Source of the DNA: Mycolicibacterium sp. CBMA 234
GTDB taxonomy: Bacteria > Actinomycetota > Actinomycetes > Mycobacteriales > Mycobacteriaceae
Length of the DNA stretch: 64,000 nt
Direction: 5' to 3'
Assembly (NCBI RefSeq): GCF_009729415.1
Contig: NZ_MPKW01000011.1
Location: 62,001 to 126,000, forward strand
Position numbers and translations under genes: made by a program
Part shown: positions 56,771 through 64,000 of the stretch, piece after piece
Numbering within the stretch: position 1 is the stretch's first letter
How the letters are laid out: each line of letters opens with the position of its first letter
The notes under the pieces: model-generated
Told to the model about the DNA's origin: nothing
Database searches by the model: none
The model's input: the letters and a program-made list of their open reading frames with translations, nothing else

Positions 56771-57430
56771 ATGCGCGTGGCAATCGCCGGTGCCGGCGCG
56801 GTCGGCCGGTCGGTGGCGCAGGAGCTGCTGGCCAACGGCCACAAGGTCCTGCTGATCGAACGTGAAATCCAGAAGTACGAGCCGCACACCGTCCCCGAGG
56901 CCGACTGGCTGTGGGCCGACGCCTGCGAGGTGTCCGCCCTGGAGGAATGCGGCATCGAGATGTGCGACGTGGTCATCGCCGCGACCGGTGATGACAAGGC
57001 GAACCTCGGGATGGCCCTGCTGGCGAAGAGCGAGTTCGGGGTGTCGCGGGTGGTCGCGCGGGTGAACAACGTCCGCAACCAGTGGCTGTTCACCGAGGAC
57101 TGGGGTGTCGACGTCGCGGTGTCCACGCCGCACGCGATGGCGGCCGGAGTCGAGGGCGCCATCGACGTCGGTCACCTGGTGCGCCTGATGGGGCTGCGGC
57201 AGGGGCACGCAAACCTCACGAAATTCACGCTGCCCGAACGCAGCCCGTTGATCGGGCGCACGCTCGGTGAGATGACGCTGCCGTCGAACACGCTGCTGGT
57301 GACAGTGCAGCGCGGCAGCAATATCATCGTCCCCAAAGCCGGTGACCGCTTCGAGGCGGGCGATGAATTGCTGTTCGTCGCAGACGAATCCGTCGACGGC
57401 GACATCCACAACCTGATCCACGGCAGCTAG
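56771..57430 (+). CDS. TrkA-like K+ transport regulator (CeoC-like)
   Basis: 219 residues. RCK N domain: MRVAIAGAGAVGRSVAQELLANGHKVLLIERE, then the ATGDDKANLGMALLAK strand-helix. RCK C domain: TLPERSPLIGRTLGEMTLPSNTLLVTVQRG ... AGDELLFVADES. It resembles CeoC of the mycobacterial CeoB/CeoC pair. There is no second TrkA gene beside it. It diverges from the antiporter, which has its own TrkA_C domain, so the two may form one K+ homeostasis unit. Confidence 0.9.
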   Translation: MRVAIAGAGAVGRSVAQELLANGHKVLLIEREIQKYEPHTVPEADWLWADACEVSALEECGIEMCDVVIAATGDDKANLGMALLAKSEFGVSRVVARVNNVRNQWLFTEDWGVDVAVSTPHAMAAGVEGAIDVGHLVRLMGLRQGHANLTKFTLPERSPLIGRTLGEMTLPSNTLLVTVQRGSNIIVPKAGDRFEAGDELLFVADESVDGDIHNLIHGS

Positions 57431-57450
57431 TCCGGCGTGGATCAGGTTGT
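57408..57450. terminator. Terminator overlapping the trkA-like stop
   Basis: A perfect 15-base inverted repeat (57408-57422 and 57436-57450); the left arm is within the last codons of the TrkA-like gene. The stop codon lies in the loop. It is just before the end of the convergent EthD gene. Confidence 0.8.
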
Positions 57451-57453
57451 CGG

Positions 57454-58125
57454 CTACAACGCGAAGCAGTACCTACTGGTCGGCACCGAATCCAGATTGG
57501 TGTGTGCGCCGAAGCGGGTGACGCTTTCGACCATCAGCGTGATGCGCCGCTGCAATTCCGCATCGTCACCGCAGCTGCCGTAGAAGGCGTGCATGTCGGT
57601 CATGGCTGCCATCGGGAACAGTTCCTCGACGACGGCGTCGACCTGGTCGGTGCCGTGGACCGTCCGCAGCACCCGGTTCTGCACATAACCGAAGGTGTCC
57701 TGGGTTTCGATCGCCACGCTGGTGTGCTGGCCCTGCCAGATCTGCAGCCATTGGTCCGGATCGAGGTCCGCGGGGATGCGCAGAAACCCGATCTGCGCCA
57801 ACGCCGTTGTCCGGACACCGTTTTCCACGGCGGGCGGCACCAGCCGCACCGTCTCGTCGACCTCCCAGCCGGCGGTGCGCTGAGAGATCGCGGCCAGCAG
57901 GTCCGAAATCGGCTCCGGATCGACGTCGGTGTCCGTCCACACACTGACCACAGCCGGCACCGGCTTGTCGAAGGTGGTGATGCGCAACATCGCCTCCTCG
58001 ACGTCAGAGTCGTCGACGTTGATTTGCAACCGGCTCACACCCGCGGCCCGCAGCAGGGTGTGCAACTGTGTCGACCGCAGGGCGGTGTCCAAGCCGGAGC
58101 CCCACAAGGCATAGATCAGCTTCAA
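57454..58125 (-). CDS. EthD-domain protein
   Basis: 223 residues from a TTG at 58125, with AGAGG six bases upstream. The second half has the EthD/dimeric alpha-beta barrel pattern (QIGFLRIPADLDPDQWLQIWQGQHTSVAIETQDTFGYVQNRVLR), while the first half is a second, weaker copy (LIYALWGSGLDTALRSTQLH). EthD-type proteins act with oxygenases or bind hydrophobic ring compounds. It follows the NTF2-like gene by 36 bases and should share its transcript. The KstR-like TetR on the other strand suggests a steroid or lipid role. Confidence 0.8.
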   Translation of the reverse strand: MKLIYALWGSGLDTALRSTQLHTLLRAAGVSRLQINVDDSDVEEAMLRITTFDKPVPAVVSVWTDTDVDPEPISDLLAAISQRTAGWEVDETVRLVPPAVENGVRTTALAQIGFLRIPADLDPDQWLQIWQGQHTSVAIETQDTFGYVQNRVLRTVHGTDQVDAVVEELFPMAAMTDMHAFYGSCGDDAELQRRITLMVESVTRFGAHTNLDSVPTSRYCFAL

Positions 58126-58161
58126 AGCTGTCCTCTCTGAATCGAATTCGAGTCTGACGGC

Positions 58162-58635
58162 TCAGCCGTGTTTGGCGGCCATCGGTTCGGCCTGCATGAC
58201 GCCACCGGCCTGGAGCCACTCGCCCACCGCCTGCGGCGCATCGCGGACGGGGTTGTAGACGTCTTCCTCCGAAGAGAACAAGTTGTCGCCGGCGTAGACC
58301 AGACGAGTGATGTTGGGGAAACCGAACACCTTGCCCGGCTCGGTCGGGTGGTCGAGCGCGTTGATGATCTCCGTAACGATCGCCCCGTTCTCCTCGTCGA
58401 TGGCGACCCAGGTATGCGGGAATCGCATGTGCGGGAACGGTTTCATCACCCCGACGATCCACTCCCGGACCACCTCACGGCCATGCATCTCGCCGTAGGC
58501 GTGCTCGATGTAGTGGACGTCCTCGGTGAACAGGTCGGCGAACGGGGCCCAGTCGCCGGTGGTCGAACAGACCTCAACGGTCTTGGTGTAGTGATCGAGC
58601 GCGGCCATCAGCTCGTCGTGGGTGAATCGTGGCAT
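58162..58635 (-). CDS. NTF2-like/SnoaL-like protein, first gene of the TetR-controlled pair
   Basis: 157 residues. NTF2 fold: an N-terminal helix (LMAALDHYTKTVEVCSTTGDWAPFADLFTEDVHYIEHAYGEMHGREVVREWI), then FPHTWVAIDEENGAIVTEIIN. Ser/Asp/His residues in the pocket (Asp36, His42-like) are as in scytalone-dehydratase or ketosteroid-isomerase relatives. It diverges from the KstR-like gene with a shared operator region and leads the EthD gene. A dehydratase or isomerase of a hydrophobic substrate is possible. Confidence 0.8.
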   Translation of the reverse strand: MPRFTHDELMAALDHYTKTVEVCSTTGDWAPFADLFTEDVHYIEHAYGEMHGREVVREWIVGVMKPFPHMRFPHTWVAIDEENGAIVTEIINALDHPTEPGKVFGFPNITRLVYAGDNLFSSEEDVYNPVRDAPQAVGEWLQAGGVMQAEPMAAKHG

Positions 58636-58655
58636 GTGCAGACCTCCGGAGCATT

Positions 58656-58710
58656 ACTAGAATCAATTTCAGTTTTTGGACTCTACCCAACAACTAAAAT
58701 TCGTTCTAGA
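58656..58710. promoter_or_regulatory. Paired 19-bp operator sites between NTF2/EthD and the KstR-like gene
   Basis: Minus strand 58674-58656 reads AACTGAAATTGATTCTAGT and plus strand 58692-58710 reads AACTAAAATTCGTTCTAGA: 15 of 19 positions match. Two inverted copies face each other across 17 bases, one beside each divergent gene. TetR-type repressors often bind such pairs. The TTCTAG end resembles the KstR box. Confidence 0.8.
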
Positions 58711-58742
58711 CCCAGTTTCACGACCGCAATAGGAGCTGCACC

Positions 58743-59357
58743 GTGGCGAGAATCGCCGAACCGCGCCCCGCGGCCGAGCCCAGCTCCGCCGTGCAGCAGC
58801 AGCGTCGTGCGGCGATCCTGCAGGCCACCGCAGCCTTGGCCGCCGAGAAGCCTGCCGAGCAGGTCCAGATGAACGAAGTCGCCCGTGCCGCCGGCGTCGC
58901 GCTCGGCACGCTGTACCGCTACTTCCCGTCCAAAACCCACCTGTTCGTCGGCCTCATGGCCGAGCGCGTGGACCGGATGCAGGACGGCATCCACCGCCGG
59001 CACGCGCCCACCGGCACCGCCGCCGATCGCGTATTCGACGTCCTCTCGCGGGCTACCCGACCGATGCTGCGCCAACCCCATCTGACCGCCGCCATGCTCA
59101 ATTCACTGAATACCGCCGACGCAACGGCCGTGGCCGAGGTAGGACACATCGACCGCCAGGTCCGCAGCATGCTGCTAGCCATCTGCGCAGTGGATGATCC
59201 GGGCCCACAAGATATTTCGTTGATGCGGCTGGTCCAGCACACCTGGCACGGAATCCTGCAATCCAGCCTCAACGGGCGGATCTCCGCCGACGAGACCGAA
59301 GACGAAATTCAGCTGGCATGCCAGCTGCTGCTGGCTCCGCTTTCCGGCGACGAATAG
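58743..59357 (+). CDS. TetR-family regulator, KstR-like
   Basis: 204 residues from GTG 58743 with AGGAG seven bases upstream. Helix-turn-helix: [48 protein letters not shown] (residues ~22-68). It resembles KstR, the cholesterol-catabolism repressor, including the LTEAM-like and [20 protein letters not shown]-terminal helices. It diverges from the NTF2/EthD pair, which it probably represses through the inverted 19-bp sites. True KstR has its own conserved neighbours, so this is a paralogue. Confidence 0.85.
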   Translation: MARIAEPRPAAEPSSAVQQQRRAAILQATAALAAEKPAEQVQMNEVARAAGVALGTLYRYFPSKTHLFVGLMAERVDRMQDGIHRRHAPTGTAADRVFDVLSRATRPMLRQPHLTAAMLNSLNTADATAVAEVGHIDRQVRSMLLAICAVDDPGPQDISLMRLVQHTWHGILQSSLNGRISADETEDEIQLACQLLLAPLSGDE

Positions 59358-59409
59358 CGTTACTCTGGTGCCGATTCAAACCGGTCCCGGCACCGTCAAG
59401 GAGAGTGGC

Positions 59410-59850
59410 ATGACAGCACCGCAGTCCGAAGGCACCGTCACCGTCGCAGAGACCGGTATGGGGACCTACACGCAGGAGATCATCGCCGGCGGCCATCGGT
59501 TGACCGCCGACGAACCACAGCCTTTCGGCGACGACACCGGACCGTCGCCGTACGACCTACTGCTGTCCGCATTGGGCGCGTGTACGTCGATGACGGTGCG
59601 CATGTACGCAAACAAAAAGGGCTGGCCGCTTGAGCAAGTTCGAGTCTCGTTGCGGCATCAAAAGATTCACGCGAAGGACTGCGCGGACTGCGAGAACGCC
59701 ACCGGCATGATCGACCACATGGATCGCGAACTCGAATTGATCGGCGACCTCGATGACGAACAACGGCAGCGCTTGCTGGAAATCGCCGAACGCTGCCCCG
59801 TCCACCGGACGCTGACGTCCGGGGTGCACGTGTCGACGTCCCTCAGATGA
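59410..59850 (+). CDS. OsmC-family peroxide reductase-like protein
   Basis: 146 residues from ATG 59410 with AAGGAGAG upstream. The two cysteines are in [21 protein letters not shown] (Cys62-like) and ERCPVHRTL (Cys129-like). An extra [10 protein letters not shown] segment is present. OsmC proteins reduce organic hydroperoxides. This is a second, diverged relative of ohr in the window. It lies 52 bases after the KstR-like gene and may be its co-transcribed partner. It converges on the LuxR-type gene. Confidence 0.88.
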   Translation: MTAPQSEGTVTVAETGMGTYTQEIIAGGHRLTADEPQPFGDDTGPSPYDLLLSALGACTSMTVRMYANKKGWPLEQVRVSLRHQKIHAKDCADCENATGMIDHMDRELELIGDLDDEQRQRLLEIAERCPVHRTLTSGVHVSTSLR

Positions 59851-59866
59851 CGTTGAGGGCTTCTGA

Positions 59867-62800
59867 TCAGGTGTGACGCGCGGCTTCTGTCACCAATTGA
59901 ACACGCGAGCCGAGCCCCAATTTCGCGTACACGTGGGTGAGATGCGTCTGCACGGTCCGCGGCGAGATGAATAGCCGAGTGCCAATGTCTTTGTTGGACA
60001 GGCCTTCGCTGAGCAAGCGTACGACGTCATGTTCCGTAGGGGTAAGCGATTCCCACCCGCTCGCCGGCCGCTTGCGGGCGCCGCGGCCGCGCTGAGCGAA
60101 GGCGATGGCTTCATCGGCCGATAGCGCGGCGCCTTCGCGCCACGCCACCTGAAAGTCTGCTTCCCCGAGCATGTCTCGAGCGGTTACCACAGTGGCGGCG
60201 AAGTCGTCGTCGTAGATCTGGTACCGCACAATGCCGCCTCGCTGTCGCATCGCATCCGCTGCCCCGAGCAGGCGAACCGCATGTTGGTGTTCGCCGGCGT
60301 GGACCGCCAGTTGAGCCAGGCACTCCATGGTGTCGGGCAACCGGAGGTATCCGCGCATCTGCAGAGCAATTGCCAAGGCCTCGTGCAGATCCTGACACGC
60401 CTGCTCCATTTCCCCTTGGGCAAAACCGACGCGGGCGCGAGCATGAAGCGCCGTCATCTTGTGGTGACCGAACACGATCGGGATGGTGTCGTCGGCCCAC
60501 CTGCGCGCTGCGGCAAGGTCACCACAAGCCAGCAGCGCCTCGGTCATGGGGTTCAGACTTCGGCTGAAGACCACATGCTGCGGCACGGTGTTCTGCCAAC
60601 CCTGTTCACACGCCGTCTTGGCGGCGAGACCGTCCCCACCAGCCAAAGCTGTAGATGCGGCGGCGGCGTTAGTCAAATCCTCGGCCCAGCCGCCCATGGC
60701 CGCAGAGGCCGCGAGCATTTCGCCGTTGCAGGCGCGTGCCTCGGTCAACCGGCCCTGGAACGTATACACCTGCGACAGGCCCACATTGGCCAAGCAGATC
60801 GTCAACCGCTCGCCCGTAGCCGCGCCCTCCGCGACCAGCGGGCGATACGTCCGCACGGCGTCATCGAGCTCTCCCCGCCCACACAGGAGGATGCCCAGCC
60901 AGCTCCTGATGTTCCCCGAGATGAACCGGTCGCCAAGCGCGTCAGCCAGGTCGCGACCCTCCTCCACGGCACGACGGCTGGTCCGGGCACCACCGAAAGG
61001 ACCGGCTATCGCCTGAGTGAAGCGGACCTCGCACAGCGTTCGGCGATCGCCGATCTCCTGCGCAATGCGCGCAGCCTCTTCCAAATATCGCCGGCATCGT
61101 TCTGGATCGGATATGGCCCACGAACCGCATGCGTTGAGCGCCACGGCCACCAGTGCCGGATCTCCTAGTTCCCGCGCCAATGAAACCGCCAACTCCATTC
61201 GCTCGGGGATGACCGGCACGACCCCCCACATCGCAAGCACCGCATGGTCGGCCACCCCGCGAACCCAGACCGCAGGCGGAACATCGTTGCCGGGCTCGTC
61301 GGACAGCGCCGCCTCCAGCCACACCAGTCCCTCCATGAATCTGCCGGTGGCCAACCAGAATGGTTGGAGCGCCGATGCCAGACGCAGCGCGGCCTCGGTA
61401 TCAGCCGTTTCGAGACTCCACGCCAAGGCGGCGCGCGCATTGTCGAATTCGCCAGTGGCCCAGTCGGACACCAGATGTCGCGCGGTGCCCGTCGCCCTTT
61501 CGGCGTAGTAGTCACGATGTCGGTCGCGTACGACCGTGGCCTCACTTGACTCGCCGAGCTTCTCCAGTGCGTACTGACGCATCGTCTCCAGCATTCGGTA
61601 CCGCATGACCCCGCAGCCGTCGTCCGCGACGACCAAAGACTTGTCGACCAACAAGCCGAGCTGGTCCATTACTTGGTATCGCTCCACCACGCCGGTACCG
61701 CAAACCGCTTGCGCGGCTTCCAAATCGAACCCGCCCATGAACACGCCAAGCCGCCGGAACAGCATTCGTTCGGGTTCGGTGAGCAACCCGAACGACCAGT
61801 CGACTGACGCGCGCAATGTCTGTTGCCGACGCACCGCAGTGCGTGCACCGCCGGTCAGTACGCGGAAGCGATCTTGCAGGCCCTCGACGATCTGTTTGAG
61901 CGATAGCGCGCGGACGCGGGCCGCCGCCAACTCGATCGCCAGTGGCATACCGTCCAGCCGGCGACAGATGTCGCGCACATGCTCTGCGTCGTCACCGGCC
62001 ACCCGGAATCCCGGCCGAGCCCGCTGAGCACGGTCGTTAAACAGCTCGACGGCCTCGTCATCGAGCCGGAGTGACGGCACCCGCCAAATGACTTCCCCCG
62101 CGACGCCGATGGGTTCCCGGCTGGTCGCGAGAACCGTCAGTCGCGGGCACTCGGCAAGCAGCGTCATGGCCAGACCGCCGCAGCTGTCCAGGAGATGCTC
62201 GCAATTGTCGAGCAACAGCAACACATCTCGGTCCGCGAGGAATCGCACCACGACCTCCCCGGGCGAGCGGCCGGGCTGATCCGGTAACCCCAGGGTGTGC
62301 GCGACCGTGACCGCGATCTTGGCCGGATCGGTGATGGGCGCGAGGTCGACATACCACACACCATCCGGGAACTTGTCGACGAGTTGAGACGAAACCTCCA
62401 CGGCCATCCTGGTTTTCCCGGCACCGCCGGCCCCGGTGAGTGTCACCAGCCGATGCTCGGTGAGGCTCACTCGCAGGGTGCCGAGCTGCGCGGTGCGGCC
62501 GACAAAGCTCGTCAATTGAGCCGGAAGGTTATGCGCCCTGGCGGGTTTCGCGGTGCGAAGGGGCGCAAACTCGTTGATCAGATCCGGATGGCACAGCTGC
62601 ATCACGTGTTCGGGCCGCGGCAGGTCACGTACAGGATGACGACCAAGGTCGGTCAGCCACGCCGCGTCGGGCAATCGATCGATGACCAAATCAGCTGTGG
62701 TACTGGATAACACGGTCTGCCCACCATGCGCCAGGTCGCGCAACCGGGCCGTGCGGTTGATGGTTGGACCTATGTAGTTGGCCTCATCGCGCAGCTGCAC

Positions 62801-63094
62801 TTCGCCGGTGTGGACGCCGATGCGCAACCGGATCGGATCAAGCTCTGCCCGTTGCAGATCCAGCGCGCAGGCAACAGCGTCGCTGGCCCGCCCGAAAGCG
62901 ATGACGAAGCTGTCGCCCTCCCCCTGCTCGAGCGGACGTACCCCGTGGTGCGGCTCCACCAACCGAGCCAGGACGCGGTCGAGGTTAGCGAAGGCGAGCG
63001 TCATCTCGTCGGGCCGTGTGTCCCACAGTCTGGTCGAGCCCTCGACATCGGCGAGCAGCAGCGTCACCGTGCCGGTCGGTATCAGCTCGCCCAT
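59867..63094 (-). CDS. Adenylate-cyclase-like, NB-ARC-like ATPase, LuxR-type giant regulator
   Basis: 1075 residues from ATG 63094 (GGAGA upstream). An N-terminal class III cyclase domain (~1-165) has ADVEGSTRLW and GEGDSFVIAF with both metal Asp positions, and GPTINRTARL with Asn/Arg; the usual substrate Lys is not seen. A P-loop ATPase follows (TGAGGAGKTRMAVEV ~220-; LLLLDNCEHLLD). A helical TPR-like region spans ~550-970. The C-terminal LuxR HTH is TPTEHDVVRLLSEGLSNKDIGTRLF. It is like Rv0386, Rv1358 and Rv2488c. It likely senses a nucleotide or other signal and acts on DNA. Confidence 0.93.
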   Translation of the reverse strand: MGELIPTGTVTLLLADVEGSTRLWDTRPDEMTLAFANLDRVLARLVEPHHGVRPLEQGEGDSFVIAFGRASDAVACALDLQRAELDPIRLRIGVHTGEVQLRDEANYIGPTINRTARLRDLAHGGQTVLSSTTADLVIDRLPDAAWLTDLGRHPVRDLPRPEHVMQLCHPDLINEFAPLRTAKPARAHNLPAQLTSFVGRTAQLGTLRVSLTEHRLVTLTGAGGAGKTRMAVEVSSQLVDKFPDGVWYVDLAPITDPAKIAVTVAHTLGLPDQPGRSPGEVVVRFLADRDVLLLLDNCEHLLDSCGGLAMTLLAECPRLTVLATSREPIGVAGEVIWRVPSLRLDDEAVELFNDRAQRARPGFRVAGDDAEHVRDICRRLDGMPLAIELAAARVRALSLKQIVEGLQDRFRVLTGGARTAVRRQQTLRASVDWSFGLLTEPERMLFRRLGVFMGGFDLEAAQAVCGTGVVERYQVMDQLGLLVDKSLVVADDGCGVMRYRMLETMRQYALEKLGESSEATVVRDRHRDYYAERATGTARHLVSDWATGEFDNARAALAWSLETADTEAALRLASALQPFWLATGRFMEGLVWLEAALSDEPGNDVPPAVWVRGVADHAVLAMWGVVPVIPERMELAVSLARELGDPALVAVALNACGSWAISDPERCRRYLEEAARIAQEIGDRRTLCEVRFTQAIAGPFGGARTSRRAVEEGRDLADALGDRFISGNIRSWLGILLCGRGELDDAVRTYRPLVAEGAATGERLTICLANVGLSQVYTFQGRLTEARACNGEMLAASAAMGGWAEDLTNAAAASTALAGGDGLAAKTACEQGWQNTVPQHVVFSRSLNPMTEALLACGDLAAARRWADDTIPIVFGHHKMTALHARARVGFAQGEMEQACQDLHEALAIALQMRGYLRLPDTMECLAQLAVHAGEHQHAVRLLGAADAMRQRGGIVRYQIYDDDFAATVVTARDMLGEADFQVAWREGAALSADEAIAFAQRGRGARKRPASGWESLTPTEHDVVRLLSEGLSNKDIGTRLFISPRTVQTHLTHVYAKLGLGSRVQLVTEAARHT

Positions 63095-63284
63095 AACCAG
63101 GTCTCCGCAGTTCAGCAGCGCCGCGTCAGTGTCGATCATGCTAATCAGCGTGCGGGCGCGCCGCAGTCAGAACATCGACATAACCGCGTAGAACCCCGTA
63201 CGCGGGGGTCGTACATGTCCCCCGCGAGCAGACTTGACCCCCCATTTCTTGGCCAAAATGGGCGCTTTCACGTCTGCCCGGCAG

Positions 63285-64000
63285 TTAGCCCGCCTGTGCG
63301 ATGATGTTGTCCACTTCCATGGCCCGGACGGCCATCTCGGCGTGGGCCTTGTCGAGCGCCTCGGCTTGATCTTCGTCGGCTTTCATCAGCGCCTCGATGT
63401 CGAAGCCAGCCATGTCGAGGACACCCATGTCCGTGAACGCCGCCTGCACCTTGGGGCCCCACAAGCCAATGTCCTTGACAATCGGCACAATTCGGCTGAA
63501 CAGATGCGAGCGGAACTGGATCATCAGCGGTGCGTTGTCCACCCACTCGGCGCATTCCTTGACGTTCAGACCGAGAGTCTCGAAGACCTCCTCTCCGCGG
63601 AATCGGTCGCGCATCAGGTAGCAGGCGTTCACGACGAACTCCTCGCGCTCGTCCCGCTCAGCTTCCGTCAGCTGAGAGTAGTAGTCCTTCAAGGAGATTC
63701 GGCCGAACGCGACGTGCCGGGCCTCGTCCTGCATGACGTAGGCCAGCACCTGCTTGGCCAACGAGCCTTCGGGCGCCAGATCACGCTGCACACCAAAGGC
63801 GGCGAGGGCGAGCCCTTCGATCAGAACCTGCATGCCGAGATAGGGCATGTCCCAGCGCGAGTCTCGCAGGGTGTCCCCCAGCAGTGCCGTCAGATTTGTG
63901 TTGATCGGGTAGACGAGGCCGACCTTCTCCTGCAAGAACCGGGAGAACGTCTCGACATGGCGTGCCTCGTCCATGGTCTGCGTGGCCGCGTAGAACTTTG
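63285..64000 (-). CDS. Ferritin-like di-iron protein, N-terminus beyond the window
   Basis: About 238 residues are visible; the frame continues through 64000 with no start (KFYAATQTMDEARH upstream of the internal Met). Two EARH blocks (MDEARHVETF and MQDEARHVAFGR) give the ExxH pairs of a four-helix di-iron site. The layout is that of ribonucleotide-reductase-R2-like oxidase or AurF-type N-oxygenase proteins. It should bind two irons and activate oxygen. The substrate is unknown. It is read on the minus strand, 190 bases upstream of the start of the giant LuxR-type gene. Confidence 0.82.
   Translation of the reverse strand, partial: KFYAATQTMDEARHVETFSRFLQEKVGLVYPINTNLTALLGDTLRDSRWDMPYLGMQVLIEGLALAAFGVQRDLAPEGSLAKQVLAYVMQDEARHVAFGRISLKDYYSQLTEAERDEREEFVVNACYLMRDRFRGEEVFETLGLNVKECAEWVDNAPLMIQFRSHLFSRIVPIVKDIGLWGPKVQAAFTDMGVLDMAGFDIEALMKADEDQAEALDKAHAEMAVRAMEVDNIIAQAG

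Noticed and set aside
55178..57421. Longer (747-codon) start for the antiporter
   Set aside because: The extra N-terminus is antisense to the TrkA-like gene and hydrophilic; a proper start exists at 56674.

Overview
The window looks like the chromosome of a high-GC, non-tuberculous Mycobacterium/Mycolicibacterium. The right-hand two thirds keep the Mycobacterium tuberculosis gene order: htdY, acrA1, iunH, imuB, imuA', guaA, Rv3405c-like tetR, atsK-like, choD, guaB3, guaB2, Rv3412-like, rsdA, sigD, Rv3415c-like, whiB3. Several M. tuberculosis genes are missing from this order, and other genes lie in their place. No tRNA, rRNA, insertion sequence, CRISPR array or prophage was recognised. All functions are read from the sequence by eye; no database was searched.

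Layout. 0-1.9 kb: the tail of a lipid-metabolism pair (acyltransferase and the next gene) and a Nudix hydrolase. 2.3-11.2 kb: accessory lipid or ring catabolism, with an acyl-CoA dehydrogenase, then a four-gene minus-strand operon (SDR, acetoacetate-decarboxylase-like protein, amidohydrolase, fused double CoA-transferase) divergent from a PucR-type regulator. 11.2-14.0 kb: a decayed zone with a TetR gene and remnants of an SDR, an amidohydrolase and a Nudix gene. 14.0-24.7 kb: a compact catabolic island. A PadR regulator diverges from a five-gene operon (NTF2-like, CrtI/RetSat-like flavoprotein, 2Fe-2S reductase, acyl-CoA ligase, GMC oxidoreductase), which converges on an aldehyde dehydrogenase and a dienoyl-CoA-reductase-like OYE flavoprotein. 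An 18-bp partly palindromic element (consensus TAnTCAACAAATTGAnTA) sits beside the PadR gene, at the head of both catabolic transcripts and in the decayed zone. This is the best candidate here for an undescribed, single-regulator pathway.

24.7-31.3 kb: a degraded tetR, an aromatic-ring-type FAD monooxygenase, a mycothiol-dependent-isomerase-like gene with an apparent one-base deletion, a DUF899/SRPBCC pair, and a cold-shock gene flanked by two DUF5994 paralogues plus a 55-residue zinc-ribbon gene. 31.3-38.8 kb: htdY, acrA1, iunH, the ohr/ohrR peroxide-defence pair, and imuA'-imuB with a LexA box. 38.9-43.2 kb: a small lipoprotein, an S53 peptidase translationally coupled to a zinc-ribbon membrane protein, and a DUF732 protein.

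43.3-55.1 kb: the guanine nucleotide genes (guaA, guaB2, guaB3), a TetR/alkylsulfatase pair with two matching palindromes, choD, and the sigD-rsdA and whiB3 regulatory block. 55.2-64 kb: a CPA1 antiporter with a divergent TrkA-like protein, an EthD/NTF2 pair divergent from a KstR-like TetR gene, an OsmC protein, a cyclase-ATPase-LuxR giant regulator, and the C-terminal part of a ferritin-like di-iron protein. Several convergent gene pairs are separated by strong inverted repeats, listed as putative bidirectional terminators.
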